A stretch of DNA of 64,000 nucleotides from contig NC_135252.1 in the NCBI RefSeq assembly GCF_964204865.1, positions 8,887,383 to 8,951,382 on the forward strand, given 5' to 3'. Positions 24,401-36,000 of this stretch are shown piece after piece; the first letter of the stretch is position 1, and each line of letters starts with the position of its first letter. The position numbers and the translations under genes were made by a program. This DNA comes from Styela clava. Its lineage: Eukaryota; Chordata; Ascidiacea; Stolidobranchia; Styelidae. The notes under the pieces were generated by a model that saw nothing but the letters and a program-made list of their open reading frames with translations, made no database searches and was not told the DNA's origin.

Positions 24401-25815
24401 CATAATCAGTTTCTATTTATTTTTGCTTTGATTAATCATCGTATCGCGTGTTATGATGATTCTGGAGTCAAAATAAACTTGTACTTTTATTCCAAAACCA
24501 TATACATAAATGGTAAAAAAGCCATAACTGTTCATCAACTACTGAAAAGGCAATTTATCTTCTCAACATGATCAATAATTATAATGAGATACAAACCTGC
24601 AACCCCCAGAGAGATTACTTAATGATGACATGAAACTCAGTATATTCTGAAGTTCAGCAGATCAGAGTTATGTATTGGGTACAGATTAAAATTTCTGTAG
24701 TAGTATTTAATACCGTACTTACTTTGCTTTTAATATCTGAAATGGTCACAAAATTAATATTGATTCCAAGTTCAACTTTGGGTGGTTTCGTTCCCTCAGT
24801 TCGCTTGATCTGTCTTGTAAAGCTTAATTTTTTGAGAGCTGCTTTTACCATCGGCATTCCACGAGGTTCTGGCACTTCAGCCTTACCCATAAACTGCAAT
24901 AAAAATAAGCAGCGTATATGAATGGATAGCACTTTAATTGATTACTGTCACTACTTTCACATAAATTGTCAATTTATCACATATGCTTAGTAAAAAAATC
25001 TTCCAGTCTTCCAAGGCTTTGAATACTATAAAATGTACATATTTACAAGTATAAGACTGAACAATACCGGAGTAAGAAATTGTCGATTTGGGCAAAAATA
25101 AGTAAATAACAATCAAATATTAGTAACTCATTTTATATATTCATCAGTGATATACTAGATACTATACTGAAATCATACACCTATTTTCATCTAGAATAAA
25201 GAAAGAATACAACTCCAATAGTTGGCACATTGGACCTATGAAGCATAAACTCACTTTGACAGTGTATGTCACTCTTCCATTAATTAAACTTTCCGACGGA
25301 TGAATCCATTGTTTTGAACCATTACCCTGAAAAATCATTAGTCATGTAAATAAATAGATTAGAGCTCTCAGCATTCCTGTTACTGAAATCAGAAAATAGC
25401 ATGAGATAATTCTATGTCACTTTGGTATGCAATCTAACTTGCTTAACGGTATCTCAATCTCATACCGCAGTGGAACCAATTCAGTTCCTGACCCAAACCA
25501 TAACTAAAATCACTGTAGCACCGATTTTTCTTTCCAGCTATCAGTAATGTCACATCAACTTTACTTGCTGATTATGATAAAACTTATTACATGTCTGCAC
25601 GCTTGAGGTTATAGACATAGGCTACCCCTCGAAATAGTGTTACAAATTTGCACACTGGAAAAATGAGCATCATAGATCTGTAGTAAACAGTTTAAAAGGC
25701 GTCAGGGCCTACAGATACCGGTACAAGTTTAGGCAACGTATTCAATCAACTGATTGCAGCAAACAAAAAATGAAGAATTCCAAAATTAAAATCGTCTTCA
25801 ACTTACCAAAACCAT
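9469..25815 (-). CDS. gulp1: GULP/CED-6 engulfment adaptor (PTB domain)
   Basis: The core isoform, in transcription order, has exons 25815-25807, 25326-25255, 24893-24723, 18856-18722, 18112-18020, 17572-17453, 17013-16897, 12786-12699, 12001-11922 and 9543-9469 (stop 9471-9469). Together they are 960 nt, 319 residues; human GULP1 has 304. The PTB domain is at about residues 22-155 (KFMGKAEVPEPRG, SFCADDKEDKR, ITLTIGQAFELAYEKF). A short coiled coil follows at about 161-190, then a proline-rich stretch, the motif DIFNMQPF (about 240) and a conserved C terminus, VMDVQ|NQFSRGL, matching the GULP1 end. The protein is a cytoplasmic adaptor that binds NPxY tails of engulfment receptors (MEGF10/Draper, LRP1) in apoptotic-cell clearance. 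The 9-base first coding exon (ATGGTTTTG) is the least certain part. Two further phase-0 exons, 15727-13823 and 10842-10633, lie in the introns and are listed separately. Confidence 0.93.
10633..10842 (-). CDS. gulp1: GULP basic cassette exon (70 residues)
   Basis: This lies between the exons ending at 11922 and starting at 9543. It is bounded by an acceptor (CTAATCAG) and a strong donor (GTGAGT). It is exactly 210 nt, opens in all 70 codons, and is phase 0 at both ends, so it can be included or skipped without changing frame. It encodes NMWGTSSPDSAQ at its start, then a lysine/arginine-rich stretch with IRKKTRKN and SGKKKRYK, resembling a bipartite nuclear localisation signal. Human GULP1 has nothing similar that I know of. 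Skipping it restores an excellent match to the vertebrate C terminus, which suggests a regulated cassette. Confidence 0.7.
11236..11444. mobile_element. GGCGCTCC-ended MITE, copy 1
   Basis: About 209 bp with ends GGCGCTCC and GGGAATACC, flanked on both sides by AAATAAAA (an 8-bp duplication). It contains a CTAACCCTAACC stretch and shares long blocks with copies at 18341-18552 and 38182-38398. It lies in a GULP intron and is non-coding. Confidence 0.7.
13726..13737 (-). terminator. poly(A) signals after the large GULP exon
   Basis: On the minus strand two AATAAA hexamers abut at 13737-13732 and 13731-13726, about 86 bases after the stop codon of the 1.9-kb GULP exon. This supports the exon being used as an alternative 3'-terminal exon rather than only as an internal cassette. 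Confidence 0.5.
13823..15727 (-). CDS. gulp1: giant alternative exon of GULP (634 residues)
   Basis: A long pyrimidine tract and CTACAG acceptor precede 15727. The frame is phase 0 from the upstream coiled-coil/proline exon (ends 16897) and stays open for 634 codons to the stop at 13825-13823. It encodes a serine/threonine-rich, probably disordered region. Short motifs include TYANL and TYDNV (YxN, Grb2-SH2-like), VYILQ (YxxQ), HNPFSP (NPF, EH-domain-like) and a KIPWRNRLPGW segment. It ends with a hydrophobic run, SLLAVISLLFFPLCC. Used as a terminal exon it gives a protein of about 873 residues. If the weak donor GTTCTT after 13910 is used instead, it becomes a 1818-nt in-frame cassette without the tail. 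That this is an exon of this gene is inferred from phase and splice signals. Confidence 0.8.
   Translation of the reverse strand, partial: HNIFQPETKTTSVSSLFSSLPKEQNHDILVDLIAHGNSSTAVSGTHHAETTYTSINRGARSTAKTSDTSNAQHRENTIDGTTPSSVSNSVRKFRNSLQRNMRKTKASEDRMKKTLSSLIPAKILSRKLKRTKALDGEMEAHRFFDESSTSSCSSPRSSTYANLDDVIATLQNMMTKTDGRTKSSSLLEQSIPGKTIGEKLATHHDPSQHNYNSILRHLPESVNNNKSELHHPKKMPTISVSTAIQNTTKPNRQSFSPSKNILKHSESVNSNDDVSSLSTTTTDSSSAEHVYILQPMSSTTSSFNVSNAISGSKTFHHRSEDHAQSRLNLQIGHVPTTSFQSPSIANTSIPKPAPKKIPWRNRLPGWSDNNLDDTLRQLGGEEGYMVLSGKDHVQNILNNTSLPTTGNAHQEMQVDSTYDNVNRLMEAVREAAAKDAAREGEDVKKILTTPGLVMPPAYKKSNQPNFNDFPPIMNSHSNQSRLVSHEPRARIPSTISSSTEFGDLDTISLDSFANPLLHIQRRDFSKINQDHHHYHGYNGGWPIAHANMQNSVHNPFSPTSFQTHAMHSGEVLPIGRRMRASQETDILHSHNQMSLPLDSRQRLTSEVLISLLAVISLLFFPLCCISLWQPFCLS
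18341..18552. mobile_element. GGCGCTCC-ended MITE, copy 2
   Basis: About 212 bp, ends GGCGCTCC and GGGAGTACC, same family as 11236-11444. Flanks CTATTATT and ATATTATT agree at seven of eight bases. It lies in a GULP intron, between the exons at 18722 and 18112. Confidence 0.65.
18857..24722. other. 5.9-kb GULP intron
   Basis: This is the largest intron of the gene and splits the PTB domain. No exon with convincing coding content was found. A perfect palindromic CRE-like TGACGTCA lies near 22290, in a stretch that could serve as an internal promoter or enhancer, but nothing more supports that. The ORFs at 21960-22250 (+) and 23178-23719 (-) resemble no protein I recognise. Confidence 0.5.
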
Positions 25816-26108
25816 TGCTGAAAGTCCAGAAGTTGAAATAATGCTCGCTCTCAAATGCCGTAGGCGTAATCCACGATTTGTTCCTCAATCTCCCGAGTTT
25901 CCTTGTTAGATATAACAGATACACTGGATGTAACAAGTGTAATAGCTAGTACTAACTGCTTACGCACTGCAAAACCACCTGCAAATGCAAGCGTAACTGC
26001 GAATGCAATTAATTACTATCGCAGCGTTTGTTGACAGCTCTTCATCGCCACCCAGGGAGTCGCATTTACAAATTGAGCTGCATTGATTGATTGTCTATGG
26101 CTCTATAG

Positions 26109-27014
26109 CAGGCCTGCACAACATACGGCCCGCGGCCCGCGGGTCATTTGGAAACAAATCTTTGTTATTGTTACTTTTGTTACATTGTTATTTATGCAAG
26201 CGCGCCGCTACACCAATCATATTAGAAATCGTGAGATTTATGTTTTGCACTAGTTTCAATAAATATCGAACTTATTGTAAAATTGGTGTGCCCTTCGCGA
26301 CCCTAAAATTCGTCGCTCGACCTCTCGCCCTCCAGTTTGGGAAACCCTGATCTAGATATCTCGGTATTCAAACTGAATCACGCTCAAAACAATATTGGTA
26401 TACAATCTCCCACCCATTAGTGCATATTAGCAACCTATTAATAACCCCACTATTTTTTACTAGCAGTTTATGAAACTGAAGTTTCTTTTTCAAATTTAAA
26501 ACTTAAAAAACAATTTTTTTATTCATGAATGCTGCAGAAATTGTCGCAGATTTTGTAGAAAAATGTAATTTAACAGTCGAAAAAGTACAACAGAGAAAGA
26601 TCTATCGCTACTAAATGGATTGTTTGTCCAGCCTGCAATGAAAATATCTAAAAATGTTAGATATGACTGAATACCTATATGTGGGACGATTTTACAAAAC
26701 TGAACCTGAGTAAAATATTTTCCTGCAGTCAGTTTATACTGCAACACGCAATACCTCATTCTAATAAAAAAAAATATTGAAAATGAAGGGTCGCTTTCAA
26801 GGTAGATGAACACTAAAAATTCTAAAGAAAATAAGATTCTTCATATTTTTAAGCTTTCCAGTAATGGAAGTTTTTCATCAAATTTAACTGTTTCACAATA
26901 TTATTTTGATTTGAAGTTCATCTTGTGAAATATGTATGTGGCAAAGTTTGCGGCCCGCCGGGCCTTCAGATTTATGCTTGCGGCCCTCGTGGTAATTTGA
27001 GTTGTGCAGGCCTG
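26109..27014. mobile_element. 906-bp non-autonomous hAT element
   Basis: The terminal inverted repeats are perfect over 14 bp (CAGGCCTGCACAAC at the left, its complement at the right). Identical 8-bp flanks CTCTATAG lie at 26101-26108 and 27015-27022. GGCCCGCGG-type motifs lie just inside both ends. No hAT transposase or BED finger is visible, so it must have been mobilised in trans. It starts about 290 bp upstream of the proposed GULP start codon. Confidence 0.85.
26276..26349. repeat. inverted repeat partner of 27231-27297
   Basis: The segment from TGTAAAATTGGTG to GGGAAACCCTG pairs in inverted orientation with 27231-27297 (CAGGGCTTCCCTAAC to CACCAATTTTACA). The ends look like a hAT terminus (CAGGGxTTCCC). 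This copy lies inside the 906-bp element, so one insertion has landed in another or the element captured it. Confidence 0.5.
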
Positions 27015-27757
27015 CTCTATAGTCTATGGCTCTATGCTATGGTCTTATTCAGATGTTTCACAGAACATCGGCTCAGTTGCATGGTTAAACAACAAGTTTC
27101 CTAATGACGGTACAATTAAAATTTTTGAGGCCACTCATACACTTTTCCACTCAGATAGATTTTGAGCAGGGTCGTGGCCTGGAATTTTCAAGGAAGGGTC
27201 TGAAATTTCTAATTGTCAAGTTAGTTAAAACAGGGCTTCCCTAACTAGGGGCCGCGAAACAAATTTTAGGGGCTGCAAAGAGAACACCAATTTTACACAA
27301 TGTACCATATCTATTGTACTTTTTCAGACTCGTGATTTGAAATACAATTATTAAAATGGACCTTTCCCCGAGCATCGACTTCCTTGTTTACTTCGTGACA
27401 TTGGCCTATCAGTAAGATGCAAAACGTGACGTAACAACGCCCCCTTTAGGCATCCGCTCAGACACTTTTCTCACTCAGACAGATTTTCAAGCGTGGTTGT
27501 AAACATTACCTCGTTTTCGCGTTTTTGAACTCTATTCGTTAGTTTTCAGTTGTGTTTCGGAAACTTGAATAAAAATCAGATAATTCAATGATCACTCTGT
27601 CTTCCTAGGAGTTTTGATTCAATTGCAGTAATAAAAATTAGTGTAGAAATAGCTGTGATAGACTAGCGTGAAATTCTTTACCGGTACTTTTAAAAAACAA
27701 ATTGTTGTATGCGATGAATCATAATGTTGGTTTGAAACACATACCCCATTTTACAGG

Positions 27758-27850
27758 CGCCAACTCGCAAAAGCATTCTTAAAATAGCCCCGAAAATTTT
27801 GCAATGGTGAAGTATAGAGAGAATTTTCCGGGGGTCAAAGGTCGGGGAAA
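27758..27850 (+). repeat. 93-bp dispersed repeat, inverted copy at 55533
   Basis: This 93-bp block is matched on the opposite strand by 55533-55625 with six differences by eye (about 94% identity) and no gaps. No terminal repeats or target duplications could be defined. It may be an end fragment of an otherwise unrecognised transposon. Confidence 0.65.
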
Positions 27851-30800
27851 GGTGTGTAAAACAAAAATGAGTGTAAAACAAAAATTTCACGATTCCGAGT
27901 GAATACATCATCATAATACTGTGTTTCTCCAAAAATAAGACACTGTCTTCAATTTTCTTTCGAAAATAACACTATGGCATATTTTTGGGATAGAGAATAA
28001 CGAGATTTTTTATCATACAAAATATGAATGCCCTTTTCCATTTACCTATGAATAGCACGTTTTTATTTAAAATAACTGCTACAAATGAATAAATTATTAA
28101 ACATTTAAAACGTGGAAGAAGTGGAAGATTTCTTGCTATTGATTGGGACTCAGTGGTTCTCGAACTTCATTGTATTGCGACGCCCTAGCAAAATTGAAAC
28201 GACGCACTTCCACGGGATTAAGTAAAAAAAAGTTGCGCTTTCGACTAAGTCTTTTTTAAATCCTTTTTAAAATTCAGGCTTGGTCTCATCCTCGGGGAAA
28301 CACGGTAGAATCATTGCGCTTGCATAACAATGCATATTCTGATCGTAAGACCCGATTTGCGAGTGCTTGTATACGGTTTAATTAATTAAGTTAGACTAGC
28401 GGTTTCCGAAGGCGATTTGCTGAGTGCGCCTCGAAACATATAGGCCGCGAGCCGAGGACCTGAAAAACGCCTAGAAAGTGAGTTTCGTAGCGCACATCAG
28501 GTAACTACCTGAAAATGATTTTAAAATGTTCCTTAAAAATTTAGTAACAAATATTGCCTTGTTCCCACTTCCAAAAGTTGCACGTTTTACAGAAATATGC
28601 ATTTTTGATGTTTTATTGGCACAGCTAATTCTCAACTTTTATTAGGCCTACTCAATAACAAAAACAAGCACATATTTATTCAGATTAACGTTACTCTTTT
28701 GGCTACGCCCCTGTTTTTGAGGTATGACGATGTAAAATAATGACACGACTTAAATAACTCAATGATATTCAAGGTCGGGGAAACATCCATTGGACACGAC
28801 AAGAAAGTATTGATCGTTTTGTCTAATATTTTGTTGATTTCACTCATGGTTACAAAGTGTGTAACTACCATTACAGGAATTGCCACTCTAATTTCAATAA
28901 CACTTGCATACCAATAGTAGAGCTGAGAAATATAAATAGTAAATGATCTGGAATATAGTAAACAATTATGCAATGATGTCGCAAACTTGATGCTTGTTGT
29001 GCAATGCATTGCAATTCTGTCTCTCTCCTATGATATGCCTGCCAGATACGGAAATATCAGCTAGTTCAGGCTATCCCTATACGATTTTATATACTTGATC
29101 ATTCTGCTTTGTAACGCTATTAAAACATTCTGTGGGATAATTAAATGATCTTGTATTCTTACTCAATACAATGAAATATACTTCCTCACACAAACACTCT
29201 CGGTGATATGGCGCATCGCCAGAAAGTGTGAGCAATGCACTGAAATGCACTGACATTGATCTATATCCGTAATTTTTTATACAAATTTAATTTTCAGGTT
29301 AGTAACAGATCAAACAGGGTTTGATTTTGTGACACTTTATCGAATAAGTTGTTTATGGTGTTCAAACTTGAAAACTTTTTTAGGGTTTATCTTCGTAATT
29401 GGTATTTTTATGTGCTAATGATACTCAAGCCAGAATCCAAATCCCATGAATTGTATTCATCAGTAGCATGCGTGGGTACGAATGGAAAACAATACGCTCT
29501 GAAGTGTTGTTAGAAAAACCACTTAAAAGCGGGACTTATCTTTCAAGATTGACAATTATTCATGGTCCGTGACTTTGTGGGCTCATCGTATAAACAAAGC
29601 GAATAAAAACGGTTTTTGCATCCTAGCAATATTTCCTAAACCGATTTGGTTACTTCAGAATTCAGACTTCAACAACAGTGTTAAGCATGTGGTATGAATA
29701 TCATTTGCTATAAAGACGTGTGTCATATTTATCAACGTATTAGTTTATACAGAGAAACAAACCAATTTGAAAAGTTCTACTTCTTTCAATTGCCTCATCG
29801 TGATTGTGATATAGCTCACGATGCTTTTAGATTACTTCATATTGCATAATAACTGATTTCCAGTCGAAGAAAAGAATGGTTATTATGAGTATGAGTAGAA
29901 CTGAAAACAGAAATTTGACATATTATTCGAAAGAGATATAATAGATAAAATAAAGTTCGAGAAAATTCGATAAAATAAAGTTCGACAAGAGCTGATAACG
30001 AAGATTTTGATTTGAAGTTAGTCGCGTGTATGGGAAAAAAATATAGGATTAAATTATTCCTTATTTATAATTTATCTTTGGAAATTTGTTGCTGCAACCA
30101 ATACATGGATTATTTTTTAATTATAGAAAATTTTTAACAGTAGGATAGTAAATAAAATATTTCATACTGAAGGTTTGTGTGTCGTTTATTCAAAAATAAT
30201 CATCATAGCATTTTAGAAAATCTTTCCAAAAATGTATTGGTTAAACTCAGATTTAAAGATGTCTAATAATGTATTTAAACCTTCAAGTTGAAAAGCAGCA
30301 TCAAATTGAGGTCACGATTTGTAACTTGTTACTCTACAGAATTCTACGAGTCGAAAAGCGCTATATTAGTTGCATCATTTTAATTCTTGATATGAGTTAA
30401 AATATAAGTTAATGCATGCATCATTATTAGCAATAATATTAGTTGTAGAATGGCTATCCCAAACGTAGTTGGTGATTCCGTTAAAAATATCGTAGTGACA
30501 AATTAATATAATATCATGATGTCGCTATTTTGCAAATAAAATCACTTTTTAATAAATTCTCGACACCAATATGCTGAATACGCTCAAATCGTGTATTATG
30601 TTAAACATTGGGACTGGTATGTATCCAAGCTATGGCTTCAAATATGGCCAATGCGTTAGACAAAATATTTTTACTACACCAGACAACTTTTGTTGTGAAA
30701 AACAGACTAGACCACTGAAACCACAAATACGTCTCGATTTTTGTATGTACACTAAACAGGACTCGGTTGAGTTATTCCAGTTATTTAAACGAGTTAGGTT

Positions 30801-33013
30801 TTCATCTATGCGTCTAAAATTCCGCAGAAATATAAAATAGAACAATCTAAAATTTAAATTCTAGGTGAATATGTGGCATGACGATATATGAATATGAAGA
30901 TCTAATCAATTTACTTACAAAATCTTTAACAATTTGATCAGAAAATTTTATATCCGATAGGGATAAACCATTCCGTAAAAAGAAAAAGTAATCACAGCAA
31001 AAAGTTTTTGAACATCATAGACTTTTCAACAGTATGATGCTACCGAAACCGTTGCTAAGGACGTTGTTGAAACATTACCAATCATTATAATGAGACAGTT
31101 TGTTTCGAAACGAGATTTTGAAGAACGCTAGCTTGAAAATGCATGCATGGGTGATTGTAGTTATGTATTAATGAATGATTAGCAGGAATAAGGCGCACCC
31201 ACATTATATTGTATGAACTAAGGTGCAGATACAATGAGCAAGTTGAGTTTCAAATCTTTCAAATCTCTTCCAGATATAATAATAAGTTATATACTGGAAT
31301 AAATAAAGTTAACAATGTTGTATGGCGGGCTGCGTCAATCTGTGGTTTATGGCTATTTTGGCCCGCGGGAATTTTTGTGGAAATGATATTAGATTAATAA
31401 TGTTTTGATGGAGAAATGCCATTTGAGTCAGATCGTAAATCAGAGTTGTGACAAAAAACGCGAATTGTGTTTATTGTAAGCCGTTGCGTTCTGTGAAAAA
31501 TAACAAAAGTATCTAAACTCAATAATCTATACATAATAGGAATTGAACGCGGACTTGCCGTCGAGTGGTGACGTGGTTCAACGACAAAACGTTGTTGTGT
31601 CAAGTATGGCTTATATACAATAATTCAAAAAGAGTTCTTCTTACGGGTTTGTGATCATTCGCCGTATTTGTATGGTTAGAACAGAAACACTGACTGATTG
31701 AATCATACTGATATAGAAAACATCATTGTAAGTCGTACTCTTGTTTTTCACAACAAGTTTAAACAGATTGTAGATTTAAACATAGAGTATTGAGATTGCA
31801 GCGAATGCATAGAAATGTTGTAAGACAAGTAATAGATCTTTAATTCAAACAGCGGAAAACAGGATTCTTTTGCCTTGAGCATAACTCTATACACCGTGAA
31901 GAACAGTGTGTCATTCTACGTAACATTGTGATATAGTCAAAATTACCTTTTTTCCGCGCTAGGTAAACTTTATATCGTCTTGTTTAGCAATTGCTTTCAT
32001 TGGGTTACACACTGTACAGTATTACGAGTCTGGATCAATTGGTGAATATGCAGAAGGATTTTAAAGCAAATGTGAAAAATGTATCATATATCTCTTTTTA
32101 ATTAGTTAAAAGATTGACAGAAAAAATGGTTTAAAATAACCAAGGGATTTCGAAATGATAAAACACAATTAGGACCTCATGATTATACTTCTATAATAAA
32201 TGAATTTATTGTATAAGTTACATCTGCTTATTGCAAATCTGAACTGCACAGGATGCCAGATTTTGGATTGTGGCCAATATTACTAGGAATGATCATTTAA
32301 TTAAGCAAATACGGGCGACAAATCATATGAAGGCGAAACAGAATGTATGTCGCATAAATTCTCGATTTTATATTTTTATATCAGATGTTGTAAATATATA
32401 CCAGTATACATACGATAAGTGCGGTAAGTACACAAAATATAATTCAATGCTTTTCCAGTCAGATTTTTAGTAGAATTGAAGGTCGTTTGACGCCATTATG
32501 AGTGCATAACTATATAAGTCTTTAATTTTTGTTTAAATATCGCTTTGGGTCAAGATAAATGTTGTCTGACCGCTACTCCTTCGGCCATAATATAAACTTT
32601 TTATCTATATACTCCAGATCATATTTCAGTATAAAAAACTTACTTTGAAACCCGCGGGCTATATGATTGTAAATTTGATATAACCTGTTCAATCAATCGT
32701 TCAAGACTATAACAATATCTTTTATTCAGCCTAGTCTCCTTTATTTAAAATGCAAGCGTTTTGTGCAAGATTTTCTTTAGGTGAGAGAGTCAAGGTTTCC
32801 AAAATGCGGCATATTATTCGGGATGTAAAAGTCTGTTTATATTAGGTATATATTCTTCAAAAAGTAGCAGCCGTAAGCAAAAAATATTTACTAACATTGA
32901 TTTAAAATTATACAATCACGTAATTTATCCATAATGAATTAAAATATTATATTTTATGTTAAGGAATGTAATGGTTTCGTCATAATTAAACTTAGAAATA
33001 ATCCGTTTCAACA

Positions 33014-36000
33014 ATGGATCAAACCACTTCTTCATCGGTCATTTCCGAGACAACTCTTGCATCGCTTCCGCAGACGGCGAATCTGGAGCCTGGAGATATT
33101 GCTGTTATTGTTGTCTACTTCATTTTTATTATTGCCGTTGGAATTTGGGTGAGTTGAAAGAAATGATGCTTTATTAAAATAAATAATAATATTACACACA
33201 ATGCATGGTACTAATTGTTTTGAATTTTGAAACTGAAGAATATAAATTCTCTATAAAACAACGGGTACTTACGTTTGTCTACTTTCCTCTTGATTCACTG
33301 CATTTGAAAGTCGTGGTTATTACAATTGAATGCATACTTTGCATAACAATACCAGTTCACCCTTGTGCAGCAGAAAACCAATATCGTTTTAAATAAATGC
33401 AAAGTCTTTTATATATAAAAAAAAGTTCAATTCACTCTTATTTATCAGGCAATGTGCAGGACCAATCGTGGAAATGTCAATGGTTTCTTCCTTGCTGGGA
33501 GAAACATGAATTGGTTTCCTGTTGGAGCATCGTTGTTCAGCAGTAACATCGGTAGTGGTCATTTTGTCGGACTAGCTGGCACAGGAGCAGCGGCGGGAAT
33601 AGCCGTTGGTGCTTTCGAGTGGAACGTGAGATAGTAGAAGTTCTTTATACTTTCCTGTGTTCTGCAATATTTTTTTCTCTGGTTCTTCTCGGTCCGTGTC
33701 GGCCATTCTTTCATTATTCATCATTCTTTCTAACTTCTACATACTATTTCAGGCGATGATCACCTTAACTTTGCTGGGTTGGATATTTGCTCCGATCTAT
33801 ATTGCAGCAGGTGTGGTGACAATGCCGGAATATCTGAGAGAGAGGTTCGGGGGACAAAGAATTCGAATGTATCTTTCGGTTCTTTCGCTCTTGTTGTACA
33901 TTTTTACTAAAATATCGGTAAGTCTTCTTAGTACAGTTAACAAATCCCGAATAAGAAATTATTTTTCTTCATTGCTTGCTCGGGAATTAGAATTTCATGG
34001 TGAGAATTGTGAAATTAGAAGGATCAACAATGAAATATAACTGATTTTACGATCTCTTTCCAACAGTACGACACAGCATATAAATATTGAAATGTTTACG
34101 GTTCGCTGGCTAAATCCATTGGATGGAATTTTTGCGAGAATCATTCATGCGCTAAAAAAATGTTGCTTGGCAACTTTAACTGTTCGATGTTTATAAAACA
34201 AAAGTGTTAGGGTAAAGTGTTAGTGCTTAATAGCTTAATTAATTAACATGTCTACAATAAACTAAAATAACAAAAAAAGCGATCAGATCTCGTTTTGTGT
34301 TTTTCATCGGAAATTTAACTGATATAAAATAGTTTTTGTCTAGTATACATATTGACATCGAAGATGGACTCAATGTTTGTACCTTGTTGTTTTTAACATT
34401 CTGAAACCAAACACTTTACCCAATCAGGCGTAAATAACAAACTTATTGTTCAGACGGTAAACCTGGTTACGACTTCACATACGAGCCTATTCCGTTAACT
34501 CTAGAACCGTCAACACGTCATGAAAATGTATGAGCTCTGATAATCCATTGCGCCAGCGACATAAATTTGTATTTTCCAGTGACAACGTTTGCAATACTTT
34601 TATTGATCTCGTTTGTCCAAAGTTTCCAATTTTATTGAACAGAAATGCAACATATTGTCGAAAAATAATACTGAACACAGAATCGAAAGTGGGAGTGTTT
34701 TCTGATGATTGTTCCTGAAAAAACACATTCAAGCAATTAAAAACCAAATAAGAAATTGCTATATAAACTGGAATGCTATTGTTAAGGGTTGTAAATAAAG
34801 TGATCGAAGTAATTGGATAGACATCGAAATATGTGTACACGGCACGTCTGGCGAAACTGCGCATTTTAGAAAAATAAAATGAACTGTGTCGGCGATCGTC
34901 TCGAAAAGTTTATGTTTGTCAAAAGCTTCGATAAAAATTTTATTGCTGTTAATTTCATCACAGAAATATTCTCCCAAATCATTGAATGTATTGTGAGCCA
35001 TATATAAGAATCTTTCAAATCTAACATAGTGTAAAAATATAAAAACTGTCACATTACATATATATACTGTTGTTTACTAGAATTCTGTTTGCAGGCTGAT
35101 CTTTTTGCCGGAGCAGTCTTTATTCGAGAAGCTTTGCACTGGAATCTGTATTTTGCAATGGTACTTCTACTTGCAATAACGGCATTATATACAGTTACTG
35201 GTGGTTTGGCAGCTGTTATATACACTGATACAGCACAGACATTTATAATGCTGATTGGAGCATTCGTGATGATGATTATGGGTAATGATATTTATTGTCA
35301 ATTTATATTCAGATGTTTGTGAAATATTCAAACATTTTCGTATTTACATGAAACATTAAAAAGTTCCACCAAAGTAAGCGACTGTTCGAAAATGATAATT
35401 TTTGAAGAAGTTACTTTGAGAACATATTGGAAGAAAGAATTGGGAATTGCTAAAGGTTATTGGTCAGAATTTCCAAATTTTACTAAACCTATCGACAATT
35501 TTGCTAAATTGTCGTACATATTCGGCGGTGGCGATCACCTAGCTATTGCTGAATCAAAAAATCAATATATATACCGTAGATATATATACTGTATACATTA
35601 CCCTCTTGTTTATTTTCAAACTTATAACATAAAGCTATTATACGACTTTGTACGCATATAAAAAGTATCATAGTTTCACCCAGTTACAAAACAGTTCAAA
35701 AAAGTTGTAATCATTTTTTATAGCTTTTGCAAGAGTTGAAGGATATGATGCGTTAGTTACAAAATATATGAACGCTACTCCATCAATATTGATTGCGAAC
35801 ACCACGTGTGGGCACCCAAGATCTGACTCTTTCAGCGTGTTTCGGGACGCAGCAACTGGTGATTTACCTTGGCCTGGACTGACGTTTGGTCTCACAATTC
35901 TTGCCACCTGGTACTGGTGCACAGATCAGGTACCTGGTTTTCTGGAGCTAAATAATGATAACTATCTAACTGATTGATTGTGTAACACTTGTATACATGT

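Larger units (their letters stand above)
25816..33013. other. intergenic region between GULP and SLC5A starts
   Basis: The two genes are transcribed divergently from this 7.2-kb region, so it should contain both promoters. It holds a 906-bp hAT element (26109-27014), an inverted pair at 26276-26349 and 27231-27297, a 93-bp repeat at 27758-27850, and a truncated CAGTGGTTCTCGAAC hAT end near 28149. A 109-codon ORF at 28680-29009 (-) is coding-like in places but unrecognised. No gene could be supported. Confidence 0.5.

Noticed and set aside
24654-24921. Overlapping plus-strand ORF opposite a GULP exon
   Set aside because: It is a shadow of the PTB-domain exon, which matches GULP strongly on the minus strand.
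25742-25936. Minus-strand ORF containing RNKSWITP, resembling the GULP N terminus
   Set aside because: The true WIHPSESL exon is at 25255-25326, and the resemblance is a coincidence in what is probably 5' UTR.
28680-29009. 109-codon minus-strand ORF with partly protein-like sequence
   Set aside because: No recognised motif, splice partner or start context; could be chance in AT-rich DNA.
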